Source: Erythrocercus mccallii
Taxonomy: Eukaryota; Chordata; Aves; Passeriformes; Dicruridae
DNA length: 64,000 bases
Assembly (NCBI GenBank): GCA_013397435.1
Contig: VZRG01000869.1
Span: 62,001 to 126,000 of the forward strand
Direction: 5' to 3'
Below the pieces are notes generated by a model that did no database searches, was not told the DNA's origin, and worked only from the letters and a program-made list of their open reading frames with translations. Positions 48,426 through 57,460 of this stretch are shown piece after piece (the first letter of the stretch is position 1; the number at the start of each line of letters is the position of its first letter). Both the position numbers and the translations under genes were made by a program.

Positions 48426-48899
48426 AGACTGCAGTAGACGTGGCTCATACAGAACCACGTTTTTAATGTCATCCTGCTCATTAAAAAGAGATCAAATCTA
48501 TTTTGTAACAGGAACAGTTTGTGTGAGGCACGGAAAACTTCTGGTACCAGAGGACTGATTCACATGAGAAGGAATGTAAAAGATGGAAGGAAACCAAAGG
48601 GTGCCTCCAGTGACATTCCTGTCTTGAAACGTTAGTGCTGCAGCACACAAGGTTTGTATTTATAGTAGTGGATACCAACAGGGAAGATACTCTAAAAATG
48701 AACAAGGATGCACGGATAAAAACATCTATGTTGTAGCTCATTCTGAGCACGAAAGGGAATGCGGAGTCTCAGTCCATTTTATTTTGGAACTGTGAGTTCC
48801 TGTCAAAGATCAAACAGGGCTGGGCAGGACCCACTCAGAACCCACGCGGGCCTCCACACCCGCCGGCCCGTGGGGCTGGGTCGCTTCACTATCTGACCA

Positions 48900-49261
48900 N
48901 NNNNNNNNNNNNNNNNNNNNNNNNNNNNNNNNNNNNNNNNNNNNNNNNNNNNNNNNNNNNNNNNNNNNNNNNNNNNNNNNNNNNNNNNNNNNNNNNNNNN
49001 NNNNNNNNNNNNNNNNNNNNNNNNNNNNNNNNNNNNNNNNNNNNNNNNNNNNNNNNNNNNNNNNNNNNNNNNNNNNNNNNNNNNNNNNNNNNNNNNNNNN
49101 NNNNNNNNNNNNNNNNNNNNNNNNNNNNNNNNNNNNNNNNNNNNNNNNNNNNNNNNNNNNNNNNNNNNNNNNNNNNNNNNNNNNNNNNNNNNNNNNNNNN
49201 NNNNNNNNNNNNNNNNNNNNNNNNNNNNNNNNNNNNNNNNNNNNNNNNNNNNNNNNNNNNN
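48900..49261. other. Assembly gap (362 N)
   Basis: The unresolved run is bounded by GC-rich sequence on both sides and sits 227 bases before the DUSP7 start codon. It very likely hides the core promoter, transcription start and first part of the 5'UTR. High-GC bird promoters often drop out of short-read assemblies. Confidence 1.
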
Positions 49262-49488
49262 CGCCGGCGAAGCCCCGCTCTAATTGAGGCCGCCGGCATG
49301 GGGCGCAGCGCGTAGGGCAGAGCGGGGGCCGCCGCGCTCCGGGCCGCAGACATCGCGCACCCACGGCCGTGCCGAGCGGAGCCGCGTCCGGCGCAGCGCA
49401 AAGACCGACCCAGCGGAGCGGGGCCGCGTCCGGACGCCGCGTGGGTGGCCGGCGGGTCGGGCGCTGGCGGCCGCCGCTGCCGAGCCCC
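49262..49488 (+). other. DUSP7: DUSP7 5'UTR (partial) with an upstream ORF
   Basis: The visible leader is extremely GC-rich. It has one upstream ATG at 49298, which opens a five-codon reading frame (MGRSA) that stops at TAG 49313-49315, 173 bases before the main start. An in-frame TGA at 49285-49287 blocks any N-terminal extension beyond it. The 5' end is lost in the gap, so the full leader length is unknown. Confidence 0.65.
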
Positions 49489-49900
49489 ATGAAAACGCAG
49501 GTCTGGGGGAGCTCCCCGCGGGCGCCCATGGCTGCGGCGATGCCGTGCAAGAGCGCGGAGTGGCTGCAGGAGGAGCTGGAGTCGGGCGGCGGCCGCTCGC
49601 TGCTGCTGCTCGACTGCCGCCCCCACGAGCTCTTCGAGAGCTCGCACATCGAAACGGCCATCAACCTGGCCATCCCCGGGCTCATGCTGCGCCGCCTCAA
49701 GAAGGGCAACTTGCCCATCCGCTCCATCATCCCCAACCACGAGGACAAGGAGCGCTTCGTTAAGCGCTGCAAGGCCGACACCGTGCTGCTCTATGACGAG
49801 GCCACCGCCGACTGGCAGGACAGCGGTGCCGCCACCTCCGTGCTGGGGCTTCTTCTCCAGAAGCTGCGCGATGACGGCTGCAAAGCCTATTACCTGAAAG
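49489..49900 (+). CDS. DUSP7: DUSP7 coding exon 1
   Basis: Encodes residues 1-137 plus the first base of codon 138, ending at donor AAAG|GTGAGA. The start at 49489 (MKTQVWGSSPRAPM) was chosen because its first residues resemble mammalian DUSP7 and because an in-frame stop lies upstream. Its Kozak context is weak (C at -3, A at +4). Further in-frame ATGs stand at 49528 (Met14, C at -3, G at +4) and 49540 (Met18, G at -3); Met18 begins the conserved MPCKSAEWLQEEL. The exon is GC-rich at third codon positions. Confidence 0.92.
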
Positions 49901-52900
49901 GTGAGATGCTCCTCGCCCTCCCTGCAGCCCCGTCCCGCTCCCGCAGCCCTTGCCCGTGTCCCCCTGCGCAGCCCCTGGCCGGCCGCTGCATCCCCAGGGT
50001 GCCCATCCCCTGGTCGGACGGAGGTGGCTGGCTTGTTTTGCTTCCTTCCCTTATCCCTTATGCCTGATTTGTTTTTATTTTTCTCTGGGTTTTTTTTTTT
50101 TCTCCCTCTCCTCTGCATCCCGCTTTAATCCCCCGCACAAAATGGTCGCAGGCTGGAAGCGGCCGGGAGCGCCCCGCTTCTTCCTGCGTCGCGTCCCCGG
50201 CAGCGGCGGGAGGAGCCCCCAGCCCCGCCGCCGGCGCGGCCCCTCCGGCGCTGCCCCGTCCCAAGCCGATCCCGGCCGAGCAGCGCCGGGCGCCCCTCGC
50301 CCCCGCTCCCCGGAGGGAGCCTTTGGGGAGCTCCTCTCCAGCCCCCCGGAAGGAATGGCCGGATTTTGAGGGGCAAGAGATGCCTTCCTCATTTTTATTT
50401 TACCTCCCCACATAAGCAAAAAGGGAGCGCTTGGGTTTTCTTCCCCCTTTGCCAGGCAGTGCCGCGGGTCTCGGAGAGCGCAGCCCGGCTGCTTCCCCGG
50501 AGCGGGGCGATGCGGAGCGGGGAGCTGCGCTGCAGGGGAGCCCAACCCGCACACGCCCCTCCGTGAGGGCTAAGGGTGCTTTGAGAGATTTGATTTTTTG
50601 GGATTTTTTTGGCCATTCTGAAAGATCGTAGCGGGCTGAGCAGAGCCCACAGCTGGGCTGCTGGGACCCTTCCCATCCTGCCAGTGCTCCCGGTCCGGTC
50701 GCTGGGTGGCGGGTTTGAGGCAGGAATAACAGAAGAGCGGGGGAGCGTTTGTGGGGGAGAGTGGTCAAGAAAGTTGCCACTTGCGGCTCTTTAAAAAACA
50801 CGGCTGTTCCTTGATAGATCCTTTTTGGGGAGCCGGGGAAGCCCCTGGTGGCGGGGTGGGGCGGCCAGAGGGGCAGTCAGGTATTTGGGGACCAGCCCTC
50901 GGGGCTGCGCAGCCTGCACACGTCTCCTTCCAAAACATCGTGGGGGGCCAGCACAGGGGTTGATCCCATTCCCCCCTCGACCCTCCGATCCCTGCCCGTG
51001 GACGAGTCTCCCATCCCACCATCCTGTCCCGGTTTGGGGTGTCCCCGTGGGCTCCGTTGCTTTCTCGCTTTGCATTCCTGCTTCTGTCCCCGTCGTCCTC
51101 ATCCCTAGCAGGAAGGAGCGGGTTTGAAGTTACTCCTTAGCTCTCCCCGATGGGCAGGGGAGGAGCTGAGCCCCTTTCTCTGCCTTTTTCCGGGAGCATT
51201 GGTGGGAAATGTTTCCAATTAAAATTCCAAAATGGCTCCTCGGCGCTGTCTGGCGGCGCGGGGGGAGGAGGAGGGCGAGGACGAGCCTTTTTCATGAATG
51301 GATGTGGCAGGAGCTGTCTGTCCTGCTCAGTGACCCCGCCACAACCGCCGAACCCACTAACGAAGTTTTCAGGAGCCCTTTCTAATGAAACCATTTGTCA
51401 GTGTCACATCCCGATGGCTGAGCTCCGCTTTAATACTGCCTGGAAAGGATGTAGATCGGTGGAGTTTTTGCCTCCCTGCCTCTGACTTCCTTCCCAAGCC
51501 GCTGAGCTGAAGAGCCGGAGAAAAAGACTTAGGGGCAGACATGAAGGGTCCTATCACTCTGCACTCCTGCTGTGGTTTGGGTGAAGAGCAAACCTGTGAC
51601 ACTACTCTGTTGCAAAACCCATTTGTAGTGATAAAATAGTTGTGAGGATCCCTCTGTGGCAAAACTTAGGGTCTTTTTTCCTGCTTGGAGATGAATAATT
51701 CCGTTGGGCTTTAGTGCCTGGGATGAGTATGTGGTGGTTGTCCCTGATCTGTCTTTTCAGACATGGATCGTTTTCTCTCTAAGTGGCATAATAGCTCCTG
51801 CCTAAACTGCCCCAGACCCTTACTTTTGAGAAGCTAACAAGGCAAGACTGTGTCTTGACATTGATTTTATTTGTGGATGTTTCTTTTTTTTGTGGTCAAG
51901 AGTTGGCCCTATTTTTCACAAGCAATATTGAACTTTGTAAGAACCAGTCTTTGGTCTCCTGGGACTCCGTTTGCTCAGTATCAGTTTGCCCAGGGAAGAT
52001 GAGGGAGCAGGGAAATGCTTTTCTTGGTGTGAAGTTGAAGGGATACCAACTTTTTGCTGGTAAAATTTTCTGAGTAACATATGTTCACAGGTAGAAGCAT
52101 TTCCCATCTGAAGAATGAAACTTTTTTTTTCTCTCTGCTTTTCCCCTTCCCTCTCTCCTTTTCCCCCCTCCCAGGTGGCTTTAACAAGTTTCAGACTGAA
52201 TATTCTGAGCACTGCGAGACAAACCTTGACAGCTCCTCACCCAGCAACTCTCCCCCAGCATCAGTCCTTGGCCTGGGAGGGCTGCGGATAAGTTCCGACT
52301 GCTCGGATGGCGAATCCGACAGGGAACCCAGCAGTGCCACGGAGTCGGATGGGAGCCCCATCCCAAACAATCAGCCTGCCTTTCCAGTCCAGATCCTACC
52401 TTACCTGTACCTGGGCTGTGCCAAAGATTCAACCAACTTGGACGTCCTGGGCAAATACGGCATTAAATACATCCTGAATGTGACTCCTAACCTGCCAAAC
52501 ATGTTTGAGCATGACGGAGAGTTCAAGTATAAGCAGATCCCCATCTCAGATCACTGGAGCCAGAACCTCTCGCAGTTCTTTCCTGAGGCCATTGCTTTCA
52601 TTGGTAGGTAGTTGGCAGAGCATCTCTTTTCATACTCACCGCTTGGGAATGTGGTGTGCCGCTTCCCAGGGCTGCTGCTGTCTCCAGCCTCACCTTTCCA
52701 GGGCACAGCATCAGCTTAGCAGCTGATCACGCTCTGAGGTGGCACATCTAGTGCATGTCACCTTGGCTGAGTTCAGGGAGGCCTCCCCTTCCAAAATTCA
52801 GCCCTCTTGCAGCACCTCAGCTGAGCTACCTGTAAGTGGTTGGACTGGCCCCTCTGCCTCTCGCCCTTGTGTGGGGATTTGCACTGGTGTGAAATGGCTG

Positions 52901-55404
52901 AACCCAGGCAGTGGGGAGCTCCTTTGCCTGCTCTGCTTGGGGATGGGAGCTGCTTAAGTGTGACTGGTACCAGCAATTCCTTAGCCCCAAATGTAGTTAA
53001 AATTAGGGAGTGTCTCTGTGCGTGTGTGTGTTTTCCCAAAGGGATTTGCTAGTCTAGTTGGGATCCTGCTGTAAGTCACCCTAGCATAACTAACTCCTTG
53101 TATGGATACTTCTAAGGTAAGTGTCAACACAGTGAGTTAGTGATTATAATTATACTGCAGAGTTCGGATGGAAAAACTGCTAGCCCCTGTGACAGTTTTG
53201 GCTGGTGGTGGTGGGGTTCAGGAGGGAAGATATCTTCTCTCAGGCCAGCCTTGACTTTGAGAATTGCTTCTTATTCTGTGGAAAATGTATGTTGGGCTGA
53301 ACAGGGATGTACACTTCCAGCCTGACCTGTGCTGTTTGCTCACAATAGTAATTAGCCTAATCGGCTCTGTTTTATGGGGGTGAATGGCACAGGCAGTAAT
53401 ATCACCGTTAACTATTAAAAGCCCCATGGCTTCATTTCTGATTACAAATACTTGTGTAGGTAAAGGAGAGGGTGACCTTTACCTGCAGATTGAAACCTGT
53501 GCAGTCCCTTTCAATGCTGGCCATTTCAGACCGCATAGCTTGTGCTTGCTGTGCTGTGAGGCCTGAAATGGGGCAGAGCAGTGGTGGATCCTTGGCTGTT
53601 CTTCAGCTGTCAGAAGCCCTGGTTCCCACAAGCTCTCCTGTGCCCCCAGCTCCTGCCCTCCAGTAACATGACTGTGGTTGGAAGCTGCTGCTTCAGTGTG
53701 GCAACAGGGACCTGTCTGATGTCCCATCTGCACTTCCTGCATGAGCAGGGTGTTAAGTGTCAGGGGTGAGGTACAATGTCCCTGCTGACATGTGGCATTT
53801 GGGATCTGTCTGCTCCAGTCAGCCTGGGTCTCTGTGAACACCTAGCTTGTGCTTTCCAGTTAATGACAGGAAATGGAGGATTACCTCACTCTAAAACCAA
53901 ACACCAAGAAATGCCGTGCAGGTCAGATGAAAGGCAAAAATGTCTGGAAAAATGTTGAACGGGAGAGCGTGGGGGGAGGGCTGGGTACACTGGGCGGTGA
54001 TTGCCCACTCTACTGGAAATTCTTGCCTGGTTTTGGAGGCTGGGCAGAAAACCTGTTGTGGCTTGGGTCTGGATTTTTGTTTTGCCTGTATCTTCTTTGC
54101 CCTTCCCTGCATTTATGGTGCCAGAGTGTCTCTCACCCCCAGATTTGCCCGAGGAGCCTCTTTCTCCTGCCACCTTTTCGCTCTCCGCCAGGTTCTCAGT
54201 CAAATGACTGACTTCAAATAGGGCTGCTCAGAAGTAAAAGCAGTGCTGGGTACTTGCGTGCATTCAGTGCTCTCAGTGGCGTGTCCCTCTTTCAGCACTG
54301 AGATGTCAATTCATAAAGGGATCACACTGTTCCGGCTGTGCGAGAGACAATGAGTGTGTGTGTGCTTTTCAGTCGGTGGCAAGGGAGGGGAAATTTTGCT
54401 GCTGTTCTCTCGCCATTTTTTGGTCCAGCCTGCATTCCTGCTTCCCGCTACCATTCATCCTGAGAGTCTCCTCCAACACAAGCATTTGTTTGTAGTGGAG
54501 TGCATTTCTGTCGATCCTAAAGAACAATTTCACAATAAGGGAAGTTCCTGCACTTCAGGCTCTGCTTAAATTGGCATTGGCTGCATTCATGTAACTTTCT
54601 AGTGGAAGGAGGACAGGAACAGCAGTGGAGAATAGCTCATGCAGTGCCGGGCTACAGCCTTACCCTGTGTGCACAGCCTTCCCTGGTTTAGTTGGAGTTG
54701 AGGTGGGTGTGCTGTGCCCAACCATCAGCATCTCCCTGGAGCTGTTGTCTCCAGCTCCATCTGCCTCATGTGGTTACTCCAGCTCACTTGAGTAGACAGT
54801 ACCGATGCTCCCTAGGCAAGGGATGTGTTGCTAGACTTGATTGATACTTCTCAAGCACATGAGGTGCTTGGGCTTGCTGGGGATGTGCAGCTTTGCCATG
54901 CAGGAGGAATATCTCAGGAGCCCTGTGGGGAGAGATGTGAGTGTCCAAGGGACATGGGATGGTGTCACTAGGGGCAGGGGATCCAGTTCTGGCAGTTGTC
55001 GTGCTGGCAGCTTGCAGCTGCCACCTGGCCCTGCTCCAAAGCCACACATTTTTGGTGCAGAATAATAGACTCCCCCTTCCCCTTGTCTTGTTTCAGATGA
55101 GGCCCGTTCCAAGAAGTGTGGGATCCTTGTTCACTGCCTCGCTGGCATCAGCCGATCCGTAACAGTCACTGTTGCCTACTTGATGCAAAAACTCAACTTG
55201 TCCCTGAACGATGCCTATGACTTTGTGAAAAGGAAAAAATCCAACATTTCCCCAAACTTTAACTTCATGGGCCAACTCCTGGACTTTGAGAGGACTCTGG
55301 GACTCAACAGCCCCTGTGACAACCGCTCGCCCAGTGAACAGCTCTACTTCACCACCCCCACCAACCACAACCTGTTCCAGCTGAACACTCTGGAGTCCAC
55401 ATGA
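49489..55404 (+). CDS. DUSP7: DUSP7, dual-specificity (MAP kinase) phosphatase 7, full coding region
   Basis: Joined exons 49489-49900, 52175-52603 and 55097-55404 give 382 residues. The enzyme removes phosphate from Thr and Tyr of the activation loop of ERK1/2 in the cytoplasm, as in the DUSP6/7/9 subgroup. Residues about 20-140 form the rhodanese-like ERK-binding domain, with the kinase interaction motif LRRLKKGNLPIR (Arg68, Arg69). A Ser/Asp-rich linker follows (about 156-203), then the catalytic domain (about 205-350) with general acid Asp263 in ISDHWS and the signature HCLAGISRS, catalytic Cys294 and Arg300. The C-terminus LNTLEST and the LFESSHIETAINLAIP block separate it from DUSP6. 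Mammalian DUSP7 is about 419 residues; the difference lies mainly in a shorter Gly/Ala-rich N-terminus. All key residues are intact. It follows POC1A on the same strand. Confidence 0.96.
49901..52174 (+). other. DUSP7: DUSP7 intron 1
   Basis: The 2274-bp intron runs from GTGAGA to CCCTCCCAG, with a long pyrimidine tract before the acceptor (52121-52172). Its first 650 bases are CpG-rich. A patch at 51200-51300 is unusually varied (GGAAATGTTTCCAATTAAAA, then a run of GC-rich sequence) and might be regulatory, but nothing proves it. I see no additional exon or repeat. Confidence 0.88.
52175..52603 (+). CDS. DUSP7: DUSP7 coding exon 2
   Basis: Begins in phase 1, completing Gly138, and encodes the end of the rhodanese domain (GGFNKFQTEYSEHCETNLDS), the acidic Ser-rich linker (SSDCSDGESDREPSSATESD), and the first half of the catalytic domain with LPYLYLGCAKDSTNLDVLGK and the general-acid loop ISDHWSQNLSQFFPEA. 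It ends at donor ATTG|GTAGGT. Reading on into the intron would add only two residues before a TAG, so retention of intron 2 would give a protein without the catalytic cysteine. Confidence 0.95.
52604..55096 (+). other. DUSP7: DUSP7 intron 2
   Basis: The 2493-bp intron runs from GTAGGT to TCTTGTTTCAG. No further exon, RNA gene or known repeat is recognisable inside it. Short frames here are chance. Confidence 0.88.
55097..55404 (+). CDS. DUSP7: DUSP7 coding exon 3 (catalytic exon)
   Basis: Starts in phase 1, completing an Asp codon, and encodes DEARSKKCGILVHCLAGISR onward. The catalytic Cys294 codon is TGC at 55135-55137. Next come YLMQKLNLSLNDAYDFVKRK, the SNISPNFNFMGQLLDFER segment conserved among ERK phosphatases, and the C-terminal tail ending LNTLEST with TGA at 55402-55404. 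No frameshift or lost residue is seen. Confidence 0.96.
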
Positions 55405-56566
55405 AGAGGACGCTGCCTGGTCGGGAACTCGAGCATCAAATCGCTTCTCTTGAGTATTTCAACTCTTATGAAAATACCTGTCTTGCCAGGCAGCTCTGAG
55501 ATGAGTAGCTTCTCTGGGCAGAGGTGCCTGATCGCTGCTTTAGGAAGGCTAATGCCGCTCACTAAGTATCCTGATCCAAGTGGTTTGAAGAGGTAGTGTT
55601 TTTACAGGGCGATGTTACAGCGTTTCGGACGCAGCTGTCACCGGCAATAACCGCTTTCCTGGGTGCATTGAGACTGTCAGAACACGCACACGTGTGAAGA
55701 GCTACCGGGGGTTAGCTTGCTGTGGAAAATGAGGAGATTTATGCACTTGGAAACCTTGAACAAAAGGTGTTGGGCCAAGACTGTTTTAAAACCCAAGTTT
55801 ACTTTTTTTGATTTAAAAAAAAAATAAGAAAAGGTAGATCTTACTCGAGCTTTGGGTTCAAACTCTTTTTAGATATGTAAGTTCTTGACTGTTTGTACAG
55901 ACCAGGTTGCAAAACCAGTATTTTATTCTGTTTCTTGTTTGATCATTTATTATTTTTTTTAATCAAATGTTTATATTGACCAAATGCATTTTGCACACTT
56001 TGTGAAGCCTTGGTATGTCCTGGCATATTACTGGGTACTCCAGAGAGAGATACATGCTGCTGCTGTTGTCGTTAGCATCTGGTAGGAAGCTTTGTTATGT
56101 GTGAAGGCCAGTTGGGCTTAAACGCAACCCCTTCACCACTCCTGCACTCACAATCACAAACTCTGCACTGATTCAGCCAAGGTGACTAAGCCGCAAGCTT
56201 TTTTTGTAATGCCACCCCTGCCAAAAACATTGCTATTGCCAGAGGTAAAACTCTCGTAGCCTCCAGAGTTGGTAGAAGCATGTCTGAGCCTGGCTTCATT
56301 CTCTGCTGCCTGTTGACTGACTTAACGTCATCCAGCTGGCCTGAAACCATTCCAGCTTCCCGAGTCCAGAAGGTAGTTGCGATGCTGGCGTTTCTTGTGC
56401 ACACTGGATTCTTTCCAAGGTGTGCGGGTGGAGGGGGAATGCAGCAAGCGCCTGGAGCAGAGCGAGGATTGTGTGGCGGGACAGGACTCAGTGGTCACGC
56501 ACGGAGCGTGTGAGGGGAGTGAAGAGGTGTGGAAATGATGAGGGGAGCGTTGTAACAGAGAATTTT

Positions 56567-56585
56567 TATATATATATATATATAT
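56567..56585. repeat. (TA)n microsatellite in DUSP7 3'UTR
   Basis: A 19-base alternating TA run is followed by ATGAG and a second short TATATATAT run. It is likely polymorphic in length and could form an AU-rich hairpin in the mRNA. Confidence 0.9.
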
Positions 56586-57435
56586 GAGTATATATATTAA
56601 CTGGCAAATTCTGAGATGATTGGAGCTTTCAACAGAGGTTCTGATTTTTTTTCTTCCTCTTTCGAATAACTTTATGCCGTGCCTTCTATTCTGAGAAGAC
56701 TTGTATGTATTTCTGGCTAGTGTTTGGCAAACTCCTTTTACCAAGCTGGGAGGGGAGGAAGTGGTAATAATTTCTGGGAGGAGGGCAGAACGGGTTTGGA
56801 GATTTCTTTATTGGCTGCAATGTAGTCCCTCCTTTCTCCCCCCCTCCCTGTCCACTTTAACTCTCAAGTAAGTGAAAAAAAAAAAAAGCCACGGATTTTT
56901 TTCTAAATATACAGTTTTTTGTACTTTTTTCAAGAAAAAGAAAAAACAATTTAAAAAAATCTCCATCTGGAGGAATGTTTGACGCTGTCACATCCTGAAA
57001 CTGTTCTTTTTTGTTAAAGATGTTAAAGAATGTTGGAATGAGCTTCTGTTTCTTTTTTCCTGGTTGTTTTTTGTTTGTTTGTTGGGTTTTGTTTGCCACA
57101 ATGTTGGGATCGTGGGTCATTGGAAGGGAGAATGGACGTACGGTTGTGAGTGAGAAAATTGAGAATATCCTAATTGCATCTTACCTCATGGAGGAATTTA
57201 TTTTTTCAGGGATTTTTTGACAGTGCATCTGTATTGCATTACAGCTAAGCTGGTTTGTAAAGGCTTCCTGTGCTGTTAGTGGTCTTTATTCTTTAAAGGA
57301 AAAAATAAGATGCATCTTCTGATTAGTACAAATGAGAGCTTGTTAGTGAGGAATGGTTCTGCTTTCTGAGTTATGAAGGAAAAATTAGTGACCCTATATA
57401 TACTGATCCAATATTGGGACTTTGTTTATATTGCA

Positions 57436-57441
57436 AATAAA
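57436..57441 (+). terminator. DUSP7: Poly(A) signal of DUSP7
   Basis: Canonical AATAAA in an AT-rich setting, followed at about 20-35 bases by a GT-rich element. A second AATAAA at 57755-57760 could serve as an alternative end about 320 bases further on. Confidence 0.65.
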
Positions 57442-57460
57442 TATTATTTTTTCTTTAAAA

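Larger units (their letters stand above)
49262..50560. promoter_or_regulatory. DUSP7: DUSP7 CpG island (right part)
   Basis: Very CpG-rich sequence covers the visible 5'UTR, all of exon 1 and the first 650 bases of intron 1, with a second dense patch at 50150-50320. It continues leftward into the assembly gap. This is the expected promoter-type island of an immediate-early, ERK-responsive phosphatase gene, but binding sites upstream of the start cannot be read because of the gap. Confidence 0.8.
55405..57460 (+). other. DUSP7: DUSP7 3'UTR
   Basis: About 2.06 kb follow the stop. It contains at least three AUUUA pentamers (55737, 55945, 57196), several T-rich runs, and a TA dinucleotide run at 56567-56585. 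AU-rich elements are typical of rapidly turned-over phosphatase mRNAs. The end is placed about 20 bases after AATAAA at 57436-57441, with a GT-rich element (TATGTTTGTGTCAG, about 57462-57475) just beyond it. No CDS is credible inside it. Confidence 0.75.

Noticed and set aside
49369..49488. N-terminal extension of DUSP7 upstream of 49489
   Set aside because: There is no ATG in that frame before 49489, and an in-frame TGA stands at 49285.
48810..50118. Long minus-strand frames of 323 and 409 codons
   Set aside because: They run through the run of N and antisense to DUSP7 exon 1; high GC content removes stop codons.
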